This document shows positions 52,676 to 63,639 of a stretch of DNA of 64,000 nucleotides, in pieces. The first letter of the stretch is position 1; the number at the start of each line of letters is the position of its first letter. The DNA is from an uncultured Verrucomicrobia subdivision 3 bacterium (lineage in GTDB: Bacteria > Verrucomicrobiota > Verrucomicrobiae > Limisphaerales > UBA11358): the NCBI GenBank assembly GCA_903921455.1, contig CAIXPZ010000149.1:1-64000 (forward strand). The letters are read 5' to 3'. The notes beneath the pieces were generated by a model. It had not been told where the DNA came from, did not search any database, and saw only the letters and a list, made by a program, of their open reading frames with translations. The translations under genes were made by a program, and so were the position numbers.

Positions 52676-53569
52676 ATGCGCGTCTTGATTGTGGGTTGCG
52701 GTTACGTTGGCCTGCCGCTCGGAAAAGAGCTGGCGCGGCTGGGTCATGAAGTTTCCGGCCTGCGCCGCAGCGCGCTGGCAGAAGCGGAAATGAAAGCGGC
52801 CGGCATCATGCCGCTCCACGCGGACATTACGCAGCCGGAGACGCTCACCAAACTTCCGCGTGATTTTGACTGGGTGGTGAACTGCACCGCTTCTGGAGGC
52901 GGCGGCGGGGATGATTACCGGAGAATTTACTATGAGGGCAATCGCAACCTCGTTGCCTGGCTGGTGGATTCACCGCCAAAGAAATTTGTCTATACCAGCA
53001 GCACCAGTGTCTATGGGCAAAACGATGGCGCTCTCGTGACCGAAAAAGAGGCGACCGAGCCGGATGCACCGACTTCAAAAGTTCTGGTAGAGACGGAAAA
53101 ATTTCTTTTGGCGGCGGTGGCGGAACACAAGTTCCCCGCCGTCATCTTGCGCGTAGCGGGAATTTACGGGCCAGGACGCGGGCATTCGTTCAAGGCGTTC
53201 TTGCGCGGTGAAGCGCGCATCGAAGGTGACGGCGCCCGGTGGCTAAACATGATTCACCGCGATGATTTAATCGGTGTCATCATTGCTTTGTTGCACGATG
53301 CCCAGCCAGGAGAAATATTCAACGTGGCGGACAACGCGCCGGTGAGCCAGTTGAAGTTTTTTGAGTGGCTAGCGGCGGAACTGAAACGGCCCATACCCCC
53401 AACAGTTCCCGCCGACGCGGAGGTTTGGCGCAAGCGTGGGATGACGAACAAGCGCGTGAGCAATGCGAAGTTGTGCGCAACCTTGAAATACCAATTTCAA
53501 TTTCCCGACTTCCGCGCCGGTTACGCGGCGGAGCTGGCAAGGCTGGCGGCGGAAGATTTTCCAGTTTGA
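52676..53569 (+). CDS. NAD(P)-binding epimerase/SDR-extended protein
   Basis: A 297-residue extended SDR of the YeeZ/NAD-dependent epimerase type. The dinucleotide motif is 'LIVGCGYVGLPLGKEL', GxGxxG-like. 'KFVYTSSTSVYGQNDG' holds the Ser and Tyr of the active site (Tyr in YG motif). 'LRVAGIYGPGR' is typical. Substrate unknown. It sits between the Ppx and M48 genes without operon overlap. Confidence 0.83.
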   Translation: MRVLIVGCGYVGLPLGKELARLGHEVSGLRRSALAEAEMKAAGIMPLHADITQPETLTKLPRDFDWVVNCTASGGGGGDDYRRIYYEGNRNLVAWLVDSPPKKFVYTSSTSVYGQNDGALVTEKEATEPDAPTSKVLVETEKFLLAAVAEHKFPAVILRVAGIYGPGRGHSFKAFLRGEARIEGDGARWLNMIHRDDLIGVIIALLHDAQPGEIFNVADNAPVSQLKFFEWLAAELKRPIPPTVPADAEVWRKRGMTNKRVSNAKLCATLKYQFQFPDFRAGYAAELARLAAEDFPV

Positions 53570-53599
53570 ATTTTCCCCGCCGTCTGGTTTGTTAGAGAC

Positions 53600-54400
53600 A
53601 TGAAGGCATACAAGTCATTTATCTTTGGTGGCGCGCTGGCAATCCTCCTGACGCTGACCAGCGGCTGCGATACGGTGCCGGTCACCGGGCGGCATCAGTT
53701 GAACCTCGTTTCCTCAGGGCAGGAAATGCAACTGGGACTTACGAGTTTCAATGAATTGAAAAAGACAACGCCCATCAGCCACGACCCGGCGGCCAACGCG
53801 CTGGTGCAAAAAGTCGGCAAACGCATCGCGGCGGTCACGAGCAAGGATATGCCGAACGCACAGTGGGAGTTTGTGGTCTTTGAAAGCCCGGAGGCGAACG
53901 CGTTTTGTTTGCCGGGTGGCAAGGTCGGTGTTTACACCGGTATTTTACCAATCACAAATGATGAAGCGGGGCTTGCCACGGTCATCGGTCACGAAGTGTC
54001 GCACGCGGTGGCGCGGCACGGTGCGGAGCGGATGAGCGAGGCGATGGTGGAGCAGATGGGCGGTCAGGTTTTGGGCATGTCTCTTTCCAGTGCCGATCCG
54101 CGGATGCAGGCGGCGGCCCAAGTCGCCTACGGTTTGACGACGCAGCTTGGCCGCGAATTGCCGCACAGCCGCGCGCAGGAGTCGGAGGCGGACCACATCG
54201 GTTTGATTTACATGGCGCGTGCCGGCTACGACCCGCAGTCGGCGGTGCTGTTCTGGCAGCGGTTCATGCAATACAACAATCAGCATGGCGGGAATAGCAC
54301 GCCGGTCTTTCTACGCACGCATCCGCTGGATGAAACCCGCATCCGGCAATTGCAGACGTGGATGCCGGAGGCCAAGGCGCAATACACACCTCCGAATTAA
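53600..54400 (+). CDS. M48-family metallopeptidase lipoprotein
   Basis: A 266-residue zinc peptidase. The signal/lipobox 'LTLTSGC' at the end of the N-terminal helix makes it a lipoprotein. The active site is 'VIGHEVSHAVARHG' (HExxH), with the third ligand in 'ESEADHIGLIYMARAGYDP'. This arrangement matches LoiP/YcaL/Oma1-like proteins that degrade misfolded envelope proteins. It ends at 54400, just before a strong hairpin terminator shared with the convergent glnK gene. Confidence 0.9.
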   Translation: MKAYKSFIFGGALAILLTLTSGCDTVPVTGRHQLNLVSSGQEMQLGLTSFNELKKTTPISHDPAANALVQKVGKRIAAVTSKDMPNAQWEFVVFESPEANAFCLPGGKVGVYTGILPITNDEAGLATVIGHEVSHAVARHGAERMSEAMVEQMGGQVLGMSLSSADPRMQAAAQVAYGLTTQLGRELPHSRAQESEADHIGLIYMARAGYDPQSAVLFWQRFMQYNNQHGGNSTPVFLRTHPLDETRIRQLQTWMPEAKAQYTPPN

Positions 54401-54416
54401 GCGGGATAAATATAAA

Positions 54417-54449
54417 AGCGTTGAGGCGGCTATAAACCGCTTCAACGCT
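54417..54449. terminator. Strong hairpin terminator between M48 and glnK
   Basis: The 13-base arm at 54417-54429 pairs with 54437-54449 with one G-T wobble; the loop is CTATAAA. On the minus strand the hairpin is followed by TTTATATTTAT, so it should terminate glnK. For the plus-strand M48 gene the following bases are not T-rich, so its role there is less clear. Confidence 0.75.
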
Positions 54450-54470
54450 GGAAATTTCTCCGGCGGAAAA

Positions 54471-56227
<1,757 letters not shown>

Positions 56228-56325
56228 GGACGCGAAGTTCAACAAAACAGGGTCGGAGTGTCAACGCACGTCTTGTGCAAAAGTTGTTCGATTTTGTTCT
56301 GGTTCGGGTTTAGCCTTGCCGCCGC

Positions 56326-58941
56326 ATGTCCGCCGAAGCCCAACTCACACCCATGATGGCGCAGTATCGCCGCATCAAAGGCGAATTGCCAAAGGATGCG
56401 CTGCTGCTCTTCCGGCTTGGGGATTTCTACGAGATGTTCTTTGAAGATGCGCAAACCGGCGCGCAGGTGCTCAACCTCTCGCTCACCGCGCGCAACGGCG
56501 TGCCAATGTGCGGCCTGCCGCATCACGCCGCCAATGGTTACATCGCGCGCATTTTGAAGAGCGGACGCAAAGTGGCCATCTGCGATCAAACCGAGGAGGC
56601 GCGCCCGGGGAAATTGGTCAATCGGGAAGTCACGCAAATACTCTCGCCCGGCACGCATTTCGACGAACGCATGCTGATCGCCGAGCGGAATAATTTTCTC
56701 GCGGCGGTTTATCCGAGCGGAAAAATTTTTGGTTTGGCGCTGGTGGATTTGACCACGGGTGATTTTCTCACAACCGAACTGGAGGACCAAAATGCGCTAC
56801 TCGCCGAGCTGGAAAGGTTGCGCCCCGCAGAAATCATTTTTCCCACCGAGGCGGTTTTGCTCCGCGATGTGCTCCGCAGCGCGTTCCAGATATTGAGCGG
56901 CTACGACGACTGGACGTTCGCACCGGAAACCGCGTTTTATACGGTCAAGGAGCAGTTCAAGGTCGCGTCGCTTGACGGCTTCGGCCTGAAGGACAAGACC
57001 GCCGCCATCGGTGCGGCTGGCGGCGCGCTGCATTATCTCACGCAAAGCCTGCGGCGCGACGTGAAGCACCTCACGCGCATCTCATTTTATCAGCGCAGCG
57101 ATTTTCTCACGCTGGACTACACGACGCTGCGGCACCTTGAAATTCTCGAACCGCAGCATCACGACGCCCCGCGCAACGCCTCGCTTTACGGCGCGCTCAA
57201 CAAGACCGTCACGCCGATGGGCGCGCGGCTCCTGCGCAACTGGCTCTCGCAACCGCTCGCCAAGGTGAAAGCGATTCACCAACGGCAGGACGCGGTGGAA
57301 ACCTTCATCAACAATGCTTTCGGCCTCGACGCCTTCCGCCAGCAGCTGGCGCAGGTGCGCGACCTCGAACGCACGCTGGGCCGCCTGAGTTCCGGTTCCG
57401 GCAATGCCCGCGACCTCGCTGCACTGCGGGCGGCGCTTGAACAAATCCCGGCGCTGAAACAAACGCTTTCGTCGGTAGGGCAGAGCTGCCGCTCTGCCTT
57501 GTTGAGTGAAGAAGTCGAGGCGGCACAGCAGCACCGCCCTACCTTGATAGAGACATTGAATAAACAAGTTTCCGAGTCGCCTGACCTCGTTGAATTGATT
57601 TCCCGCGCCATTGTGGACGAGCCGCCGCTGCCCATCAAGGAAGGCGGCATGATCCGCGATGGTTTTGACGCCGCGCTCGATGCACTTCGCACCGCGCAGC
57701 GCAGCGGCAAAGATTGGATCGCCAAGCTTCAAGCGGATGAAATCACGGCCACCGGCATTTCCTCGCTCAAAGTCCGGTTCAATTCCGTCTTCGGTTATTA
57801 CATTGAAGTCACCAGGTCGAATCTCGACAAGGTGCCGCCGCATTATCACCGCAAGCAGACCGTGGCGAATGGCGAGCGCTTCATCACGCCGGAGCTGAAG
57901 GACATGGAGGGTAAGATTCTCGGCGCGGAAGAGCGCAGCGTGAAGCTGGAATACGAAATCTTCCAGCGCGTGCGTGAGGAAGTCTTGGGCCAGTTGCCGA
58001 AAATACAGCAGAGCGCTTCCGCACTGGCACAATTGGATGTCCTCGTTTCTTTTGCGGAGATCGCGCGGCTGCATAATTATTGCCGCCCGCACGTGGTCGA
58101 TGAAGGCATGCTGCAAATTCGCGATGGACGCCATCCGGTGCTGGAACAGCAGCTTGTCGAGGAGCGCTTCGTGCCGAATGACACGGCACTCGCTTCGATT
58201 GGTAGGGCTGACCTGCCGGTCAGCCAGGCCGCACAGCCGCACGTCCCTATTACATTTGCGCAAATCGCTTTGATCACCGGGCCGAATATGGCCGGCAAAT
58301 CCACCTACATCCGGCAGGTGGCGCTGCTCGTGCTGCTGGCGCACACCGGCAGTTTCGTGCCGGCGACAGAAGCGAGGATTGATTTGGTCGACCGCATTTT
58401 CACGCGCATCGGCGCAAGCGACGATCTGTCGCGCGGACAATCCACGTTCATGGTGGAGATGACCGAGACGGCGAACATCCTGAATAACGCCACGGCGCGC
58501 AGCCTCATCGTCCTAGACGAAATCGGGCGCGGCACCAGCACCTTCGACGGCCTCTCGCTCGCGTGGAGCATTGTCGAGCACCTGCATAATCAGGTCGGTG
58601 CGAAAACGCTGTTCGCCACGCATTACCACGAGCTGACCGAACTTGCCGTGCGTCTGCCGCGTATCAAGAATTTCAACGTCGCCGTTCGCGAATGGCATGA
58701 TCAAATCGTATTCCTCCGTAAAATTGTCGAGGGTGGCACGGACAAGAGCTATGGTATTCAGGTGGCGCGGCTCGCGGGCGTGCCGAAGGAAGTTTTGGAA
58801 CGCGCGAAGCAAATTCTCGGCAACCTCGAAGAATCTGAACTGACGCCGGAAGGCAACGTGCGCCAGCCGCGCAAGCAGCAGGACCGCGAGAAATTAAAAT
58901 CCCTCGCCCCCGCGCCGCAGATGGATTTGTTCTCGCGCTGA
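56326..58941 (+). CDS. mutS: DNA mismatch repair protein MutS
   Basis: An 871-residue MutS that recognises mismatches and recruits MutL. The mismatch-binding domain has 'FRLGDFYEMFFEDA' (Phe-x-Glu wedge). The ATPase has Walker A 'TGPNMAGKSTYIRQ' (about 650-663), 'DDLSRGQSTFMVEM' and 'LDEIGRGTSTFDGLS'. Two peptide insertions are visible against the family: about 23 residues at 383-406 and about 17 at 626-642, both encoded by palindromic DNA elements (separate entries). No mutL is nearby. Confidence 0.93.
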   Translation: MSAEAQLTPMMAQYRRIKGELPKDALLLFRLGDFYEMFFEDAQTGAQVLNLSLTARNGVPMCGLPHHAANGYIARILKSGRKVAICDQTEEARPGKLVNREVTQILSPGTHFDERMLIAERNNFLAAVYPSGKIFGLALVDLTTGDFLTTELEDQNALLAELERLRPAEIIFPTEAVLLRDVLRSAFQILSGYDDWTFAPETAFYTVKEQFKVASLDGFGLKDKTAAIGAAGGALHYLTQSLRRDVKHLTRISFYQRSDFLTLDYTTLRHLEILEPQHHDAPRNASLYGALNKTVTPMGARLLRNWLSQPLAKVKAIHQRQDAVETFINNAFGLDAFRQQLAQVRDLERTLGRLSSGSGNARDLAALRAALEQIPALKQTLSSVGQSCRSALLSEEVEAAQQHRPTLIETLNKQVSESPDLVELISRAIVDEPPLPIKEGGMIRDGFDAALDALRTAQRSGKDWIAKLQADEITATGISSLKVRFNSVFGYYIEVTRSNLDKVPPHYHRKQTVANGERFITPELKDMEGKILGAEERSVKLEYEIFQRVREEVLGQLPKIQQSASALAQLDVLVSFAEIARLHNYCRPHVVDEGMLQIRDGRHPVLEQQLVEERFVPNDTALASIGRADLPVSQAAQPHVPITFAQIALITGPNMAGKSTYIRQVALLVLLAHTGSFVPATEARIDLVDRIFTRIGASDDLSRGQSTFMVEMTETANILNNATARSLIVLDEIGRGTSTFDGLSLAWSIVEHLHNQVGAKTLFATHYHELTELAVRLPRIKNFNVAVREWHDQIVFLRKIVEGGTDKSYGIQVARLAGVPKEVLERAKQILGNLEESELTPEGNVRQPRKQQDREKLKSLAPAPQMDLFSR
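57474..57543. repeat. Palindromic element inserted in mutS (copy 1)
   Basis: The outer arms GGTAGGGC (57474-57481) and GCCCTACC (57536-57543) are exact reverse complements. Inside are two smaller hairpins, GCAGAG-CTGCCG-CTCTGC (57480-57497) and GGCGG...CCGCC near the right end. The 70 bases are read through as an extra peptide in MutS, in a variable loop before 'ERAIVDEPP'-like 'RAIVDEPPLPIKEGG'. The structure resembles REP/BIME-type dispersed elements. Confidence 0.75.
58201..58251. repeat. Palindromic element inserted in mutS (copy 2)
   Basis: This copy starts GGTAGGGC like copy 1, then has the hairpin GCTGAC-CTGCCG-GTCAGC (58207-58224), followed by GGCCGCACAGCCGCACG and an imperfect right arm GTCCCTATT. 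Relative to copy 1 the stem sequence changed on both sides, keeping the pairing, and the right inner hairpin is shorter. It lies directly before Walker A of MutS, in the loop after 'FVPNDTAL', and stays in frame. Confidence 0.7.
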
Positions 58942-58950
58942 AAGTCTTTG

Positions 58951-60435
58951 ATGAACCTTTCGCCCACCAAGTTCAGCCGGTTTCTGCAGAAGTTTACCGT
59001 GTTGCGTGGCGCTCCGCGGGAGTTGTGGATCATTTACGCCGCCTACATCCTAGAAAATCTGGCTTATAAGGTCGGCGCGGCGGGGGTGCTGCCGTTGTGG
59101 CTGTCGTCGGATCTGGGTTACAATGATGTGCAGGCCGGGGCGATGATTGCAGCATGGTCGGCGATCATGACGCTGGTCACGGTGATGATCGGTTCACTAA
59201 CGGATGCGCTGGGGATTCGGCGGACTTTTCTTCTGGGTTTTGTCATCTGTTTGGTGTCACGCACTACGATGGCGTTGACCGTGGAGAAATGGATTGTGCT
59301 GCCGTTCGGACTTTATTTACAGGCGCTGGGTTTGGCGTTGATGGTGCCGGTGATGATTGCCGGCGTAAAAAAATATTCCAATGCGGCGCAGCGTTCGGTG
59401 GCGTTTTCGCTATATTACGCGCTGATGAATTTCGGCTTTGCCATGGGCGACGGGCTGTTCGATCGTGTGCGGGGCGCGAACGGGTTGGGCGAACACGGGC
59501 ATTGGGTGGTGCCGGTGCTGGGAACGGAATTGAGCACCTATCGCGTGCTGATTTTGTTAAGCGTGATTTTCACCGTGCCGGGTCTCCTGCTGGTGTGGGG
59601 CTGGTTGCGCGATGGTGTGGAGATGACGGAGAGCGGCGTGATGATCGCCCCCAAAGCGGTGGTGGATCAAAGCCGTCCCATGGTGGTCGCGCTGGTGATG
59701 AACAGCCGGGAGACGGCGGCGAAAACAATTCACCTTTTCACCGGCCTGTGGCGGCAACCAGCGTTTTATCGATTTCTCGGGTTCATGACGCTGGTCGTCG
59801 GCGTGCGAATGATTTTTTACCAACTGGCCTACACATTTCCAAAATACGGCATTCGCCAGCTCGGCGACGGCGCCCCCATTGCGCAGATTAGTAGTATGTT
59901 GAACTCCATCCTGATCGTCGTGCTGGTGCCGATTTGCGGGGTGCTGACGCAAAGGGTCACCGCCTACCGGATGGTTTCGGTCGGCAGTCTGGTGTCGGCG
60001 CTGTCCGTGTTTTTCCTAGCGGTGCCCGCGGAATGGTTCCGGCCGCTGGCGAATGGCTGGCTGGGCCACTTCATCGGTCACCGATGGTTGGGCGTGGATG
60101 GCGCGGTGAACCCGCTCTACATTTCCATTTTCCTTTTCATCATCCTGCTCTCGGTGGGCGAGGCGCTGTGGTCGCCGCGCCTTTACGAATACGCCGCCGC
60201 GATTGCGCCGAGAGGGCAGGAGGCGTCCTACATGGCACTGTCGCTGCTGCCGTATTTTCTGGCAAAGTTTTTTGTGGGCATCCTTTCCGGGAAGCTGCTG
60301 GCGGAATTTTGTCCAGCGGATGGTCCGCGGCATCCGGAAACCATGTGGTTTCTCATCGGGTGCATGGCCCTGGTGACGCCGCTGGGGACGTTTATTTTTC
60401 GCAAATATATTCAAGTCCACGAAGAAGGACGCTAG
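58951..60435 (+). CDS. MFS transporter (peptide/POT-like)
   Basis: A 494-residue major facilitator with 12 or more hydrophobic helices. 'YAAYILENLAYKVGAAGVLPLWL' and 'SLTDALGIRRTFLLGF' (loop 2-3 motif) are visible, and the general architecture recalls proton-dependent oligopeptide transporters. The substrate is uncertain. I start at ATG 58951; a TTG three bases earlier is also in frame. It follows mutS by nine bases, which may be coincidental operon linkage. Confidence 0.78.
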   Translation: MNLSPTKFSRFLQKFTVLRGAPRELWIIYAAYILENLAYKVGAAGVLPLWLSSDLGYNDVQAGAMIAAWSAIMTLVTVMIGSLTDALGIRRTFLLGFVICLVSRTTMALTVEKWIVLPFGLYLQALGLALMVPVMIAGVKKYSNAAQRSVAFSLYYALMNFGFAMGDGLFDRVRGANGLGEHGHWVVPVLGTELSTYRVLILLSVIFTVPGLLLVWGWLRDGVEMTESGVMIAPKAVVDQSRPMVVALVMNSRETAAKTIHLFTGLWRQPAFYRFLGFMTLVVGVRMIFYQLAYTFPKYGIRQLGDGAPIAQISSMLNSILIVVLVPICGVLTQRVTAYRMVSVGSLVSALSVFFLAVPAEWFRPLANGWLGHFIGHRWLGVDGAVNPLYISIFLFIILLSVGEALWSPRLYEYAAAIAPRGQEASYMALSLLPYFLAKFFVGILSGKLLAEFCPADGPRHPETMWFLIGCMALVTPLGTFIFRKYIQVHEEGR

Positions 60436-60453
60436 ACTGGCGGCAAATCATTT

Positions 60454-61362
60454 ATGGAAATCAACCTCATTCCCGAAAGACTCCGGCGGCTGGAAATTCC
60501 CAGCCGCGTCGAAATCGTAAATGGCCAAGGCGGTCTGCCGCTCGTGAAAATCACCACGCCGTGGAGCATGGCGGAAATCTACCTGCTGGGCGCGCATGTC
60601 GCTGGCTTCCAGAAAAACGGCGAGCCGCCGCTGTTGTTCATGAGTGCCAAAAGTTGGTTTGCGGACGGCAAACCGATTCGGGGCGGCGTGCCGATCTGTT
60701 TCCCGTGGTTTGGTCCGCGCGAAGGTGAACCGGCGCACGGGTTGGCGCGGATTCGGACTTGGGAGCTTGGGGAAACCTCCGCCGCCTCCGATGGTCGCGT
60801 GACCGTGCGGCTGCGGTTGCCCGGCGAATCGCTGAAACCAGAATGGTCGGCGTTGCGCACGGTATTTGTCCTCACCGTTGGGGAAACTTTGACGATGGAA
60901 CTCGTTGCCACCAATGAGTCAGCGGAGAAAACTTTGGTGATCGAGAACTGCCTGCATACTTATTTTCAAGTTGGCGATGTGAACGGGGTTATGCTCGCTG
61001 GTTTGCAAGGCGCGCCCTTTGATGATTTTGCATTTGGAGCCAATGGTGCGCGGCGGAATGGTGACCCTGCCCTGCTTGGCATCACGCAGGAGACCAACCG
61101 CGTCTATCCGGATAACACCGCCGCTGTGGAAATTCGCGATGCCAGTCTTAAGCGCGTCATCCGCGTTGAAAAATTTAATGCCCAATCCACGGTTGTCTGG
61201 AATCCATGGACGACACAAAAAATGCCAGAAGACTGGGGGCAAGCGGATTTTCAGCAGATGGTCTGCGTGGAATCCGGCAACGTGAAGCAGAATAAGCTTT
61301 CACTCGCGCCGGGCAAAACGGCGGCGCTAAAAGTGGTTATAAGCAGCGCGCCGCTGAAATGA
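60454..61362 (+). CDS. D-hexose-6-phosphate mutarotase (aldose 1-epimerase-like, YeaD-type)
   Basis: A 302-residue galactose mutarotase-fold protein. 'GVPICFPWFGPREGEPAHGLARIRTWEL' region carries the catalytic His; 'VIENCLHTYFQVGDV' and 'VWNPW' line the site, and 'VCVESGNVKQNKLSL' supplies the catalytic Glu. This is the YeaD pattern, which interconverts hexose-6-phosphate anomers. Its stop overlaps the start of the helicase gene by four bases (ATGA). Confidence 0.88.
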   Translation: MEINLIPERLRRLEIPSRVEIVNGQGGLPLVKITTPWSMAEIYLLGAHVAGFQKNGEPPLLFMSAKSWFADGKPIRGGVPICFPWFGPREGEPAHGLARIRTWELGETSAASDGRVTVRLRLPGESLKPEWSALRTVFVLTVGETLTMELVATNESAEKTLVIENCLHTYFQVGDVNGVMLAGLQGAPFDDFAFGANGARRNGDPALLGITQETNRVYPDNTAAVEIRDASLKRVIRVEKFNAQSTVVWNPWTTQKMPEDWGQADFQQMVCVESGNVKQNKLSLAPGKTAALKVVISSAPLK

Positions 61363-63485
61363 TTTCGCTGTCCGAAATCCAGCCGAGTGGCACGGATTTG
61401 GTTTCCCAGGTCGAAGAGATTTTTTCGCCGACGGGCATCCTGTCGCGCGCAAAGAATTTTGAGTTTCGCCCGCAGCAGCAGGAGATGGCGGTGGCGGTAG
61501 CGCGGGCATTGCAGAATCAGGAGCACCTCGCCGTGGAAGCCGGCACCGGGGTCGGCAAATCGCTGGCCTATTTGATACCCTCCATCCTCTTCGCCGTCGC
61601 GCAGAAGAAAAAAGCCATCGTCTCCACGCACACCATCAATTTGCAGGAGCAGCTTACGGAAAAGGATCTGCCAATGCTTGCGGGCGTGCTTGGTTCATTG
61701 GCGGAACCGGTGAAATTCAGCTACGCGATGCTGAAGGGCCGCGCGAATTATCTCTGCACGCGGCGGCTGCAAAAAGCGATGCAGCAGAGCGGTAATCTGT
61801 TCACGTCGAGCGAGGCGGAGGAATTAAAGCGCATCTACGAGTGGTCGAAGGAAACCAAGGACGGCAGCCTGTCGGATTTTGAGTTCGAGCCGGACCCGAA
61901 AGTCTGGGCGCAAGTTTGTTCCGAGCGCGGACTTTGCTCGCCGAAGACCTGCGGGCATCAGTCGGATTTTGCGCGTGATCATGACGTTTGTTTCTTCCAG
62001 CGCGTGCGCAACCGCATTTTGTCGGCGGATGTGGTGATCTTGAACCACACGCTTTTTTTCACGCTACTCGGCGGCGTGGATGAGGAGATGGAGGGCGGCA
62101 TCTTGTTCAAAAATGATTTCGTGGTTTTCGACGAGGCACACACGATGGAAAGCATCGCCTCGCGGCACATCGGCCTTAGTGTGTCGAGTGGGCAGGTGCG
62201 CTATTCGCTGAACCGGCTGTGGAATCCTCGCACAGAAAAGGGTCTGCTCGCCACGTTGCGCCAGGGCAATGCCGTGAAGCTCGTCGCGGAAATCTTGAGC
62301 GAGGCAGACAAGTTTTTTGAGAACGTCGAGAGCGCGTGCGAGGAACTTCAGGCGACGGCAAAACCAAAATTTTCCGGCGGCGAAAGCAGTTCGCAACGGC
62401 GGCGCGAATGGAAGGAACTACGCATCCGCCGTGCGGAACTGGTGAAGGACAACGTGACTTTGCCCATCCAGCGCTTGCGCGAAGCGGTCAGCGAACTGGT
62501 CAAGACGAGCGACGACAAGGACATCGGGCAGGAACTCATCGAGTGCAACCGGCGGCTGGGTGAATTGAAGGTGGAGGTCGCAGAATTTTTGAGCCAGCAG
62601 GCGGACGGTCATGTTTATTGGGTCGAGCGCGGGGGTAAATCACAACGGAATCTTTCGCTCAACGCCGCGCCGGTGGACGTGGCTGAATTTTTGCGCCGAC
62701 GTTTATTCGAGACTGATACGAGCGTGATTATGACCAGCGCGACGCTGGCGACTTCAGCCAATCTCAAATCCGAAATCCCGATTCCCAGAGCGAAAACCGC
62801 CAGCCCGCAAAGCGGATTAAATTATTTCACCCGCCGCGTCGGCGGTGAATCCGCCACGCAGTTGCAGGTCGGCACTCCCTTTGATTATGCGCGGCAGATG
62901 CAGTTGTTTGTCGCCCAGAAAATGCCGGACCCGCGCGAGCACGGTTACGCCGGGGCGCTGGAGCATTGGATCGAACACTTTGTGAAGCAGACCCACGGCA
63001 AAGCATTCGTGCTCTTCACCAGCTACAAACTGATGCAGGAAGTTGCGGACCGCATGCGGCCATTTTTTGACACTTTGAAGCTGGAACTGTTCGTGCAGGG
63101 CACCGGCACGCCGCGCTCGACGATGCTGGAGAAGTTCAAGGCAGACGTGGACTCGGTGCTATTCGGCACGGATAGTTTCTGGCAGGGCGTGGATGTGCCG
63201 GGCGAGGCGTTGAGCAATGTCATCATCACGCGGCTGCCATTCGCCGTGCCGGATCATCCTCTGATCGAGGCGCGTATCGAGGCGATCGAGGCGCGCGGCG
63301 GCAACTCCTTTGGCGAATTTTCTTTGCCGGAGGCGATCCTAAAATTCCGCCAGGGCGTGGGCCGGCTGATTCGCACGAAGACGGACACGGGAATTATTGT
63401 CGTGCTGGACAACCGGATTCTCACCAAGAAATACGGCCAGGCTTTTCTCGACGCGCTCCCGGAATGTCCGGTGGCGATTGTCTGA
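61359..63485 (+). CDS. DinG/XPD-type ATP-dependent DNA helicase
   Basis: A 708-residue superfamily 2 helicase with an iron-sulfur domain. Walker A is 'AGTGVGKSLAYL' (61-72). The iron-sulfur cysteines are probably those in 'YLCTRRLQKAM', 'CSERGLCSPKTCGHQ' and 'DHDVCFFQRVR'. The DEAH box is 'VVFDEAHTMES'. C-terminal motifs 'FVLFTSYKLM', 'TDSFWQGVDVPGEALSNVIITRLPF' and 'GVGRLIRTKTDTG' follow. Such helicases unwind R-loops and damaged DNA. The gene is translationally coupled to the mutarotase. Confidence 0.9.
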   Translation: MISLSEIQPSGTDLVSQVEEIFSPTGILSRAKNFEFRPQQQEMAVAVARALQNQEHLAVEAGTGVGKSLAYLIPSILFAVAQKKKAIVSTHTINLQEQLTEKDLPMLAGVLGSLAEPVKFSYAMLKGRANYLCTRRLQKAMQQSGNLFTSSEAEELKRIYEWSKETKDGSLSDFEFEPDPKVWAQVCSERGLCSPKTCGHQSDFARDHDVCFFQRVRNRILSADVVILNHTLFFTLLGGVDEEMEGGILFKNDFVVFDEAHTMESIASRHIGLSVSSGQVRYSLNRLWNPRTEKGLLATLRQGNAVKLVAEILSEADKFFENVESACEELQATAKPKFSGGESSSQRRREWKELRIRRAELVKDNVTLPIQRLREAVSELVKTSDDKDIGQELIECNRRLGELKVEVAEFLSQQADGHVYWVERGGKSQRNLSLNAAPVDVAEFLRRRLFETDTSVIMTSATLATSANLKSEIPIPRAKTASPQSGLNYFTRRVGGESATQLQVGTPFDYARQMQLFVAQKMPDPREHGYAGALEHWIEHFVKQTHGKAFVLFTSYKLMQEVADRMRPFFDTLKLELFVQGTGTPRSTMLEKFKADVDSVLFGTDSFWQGVDVPGEALSNVIITRLPFAVPDHPLIEARIEAIEARGGNSFGEFSLPEAILKFRQGVGRLIRTKTDTGIIVVLDNRILTKKYGQAFLDALPECPVAIV

Positions 63486-63551
63486 CGCGGTTTCTTCACT
63501 TGTGCGGGGCAATCGTGCTTGGTAAGGTAAGCCGTCAGTTTTTGCCATGCT

Positions 63552-63625
63552 TGTCCGATGGTGTAATGGTAGCACAGAGCTCTTTGGAGGCTTTAGTCAT
63601 GGTTCGAATCCATGTCGGACAACCA
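63552..63625 (+). tRNA. tRNA-Gln (anticodon TTG)
   Basis: The acceptor stem TGTCCGA (63552-63558) pairs with TCGGACA (63615-63621). The anticodon arm GAGCT-CTTTGGA-GGCTT gives loop positions 34-36 TTG, which reads CAA (Gln). The T arm GGTTCGAATCC is canonical, and a CCA end is encoded at 63623-63625 after the discriminator A. The D arm is short but foldable. It lies 66 bases past the DinG-type gene. Confidence 0.93.
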
Positions 63626-63639
63626 AGAAAACAAAGGAA

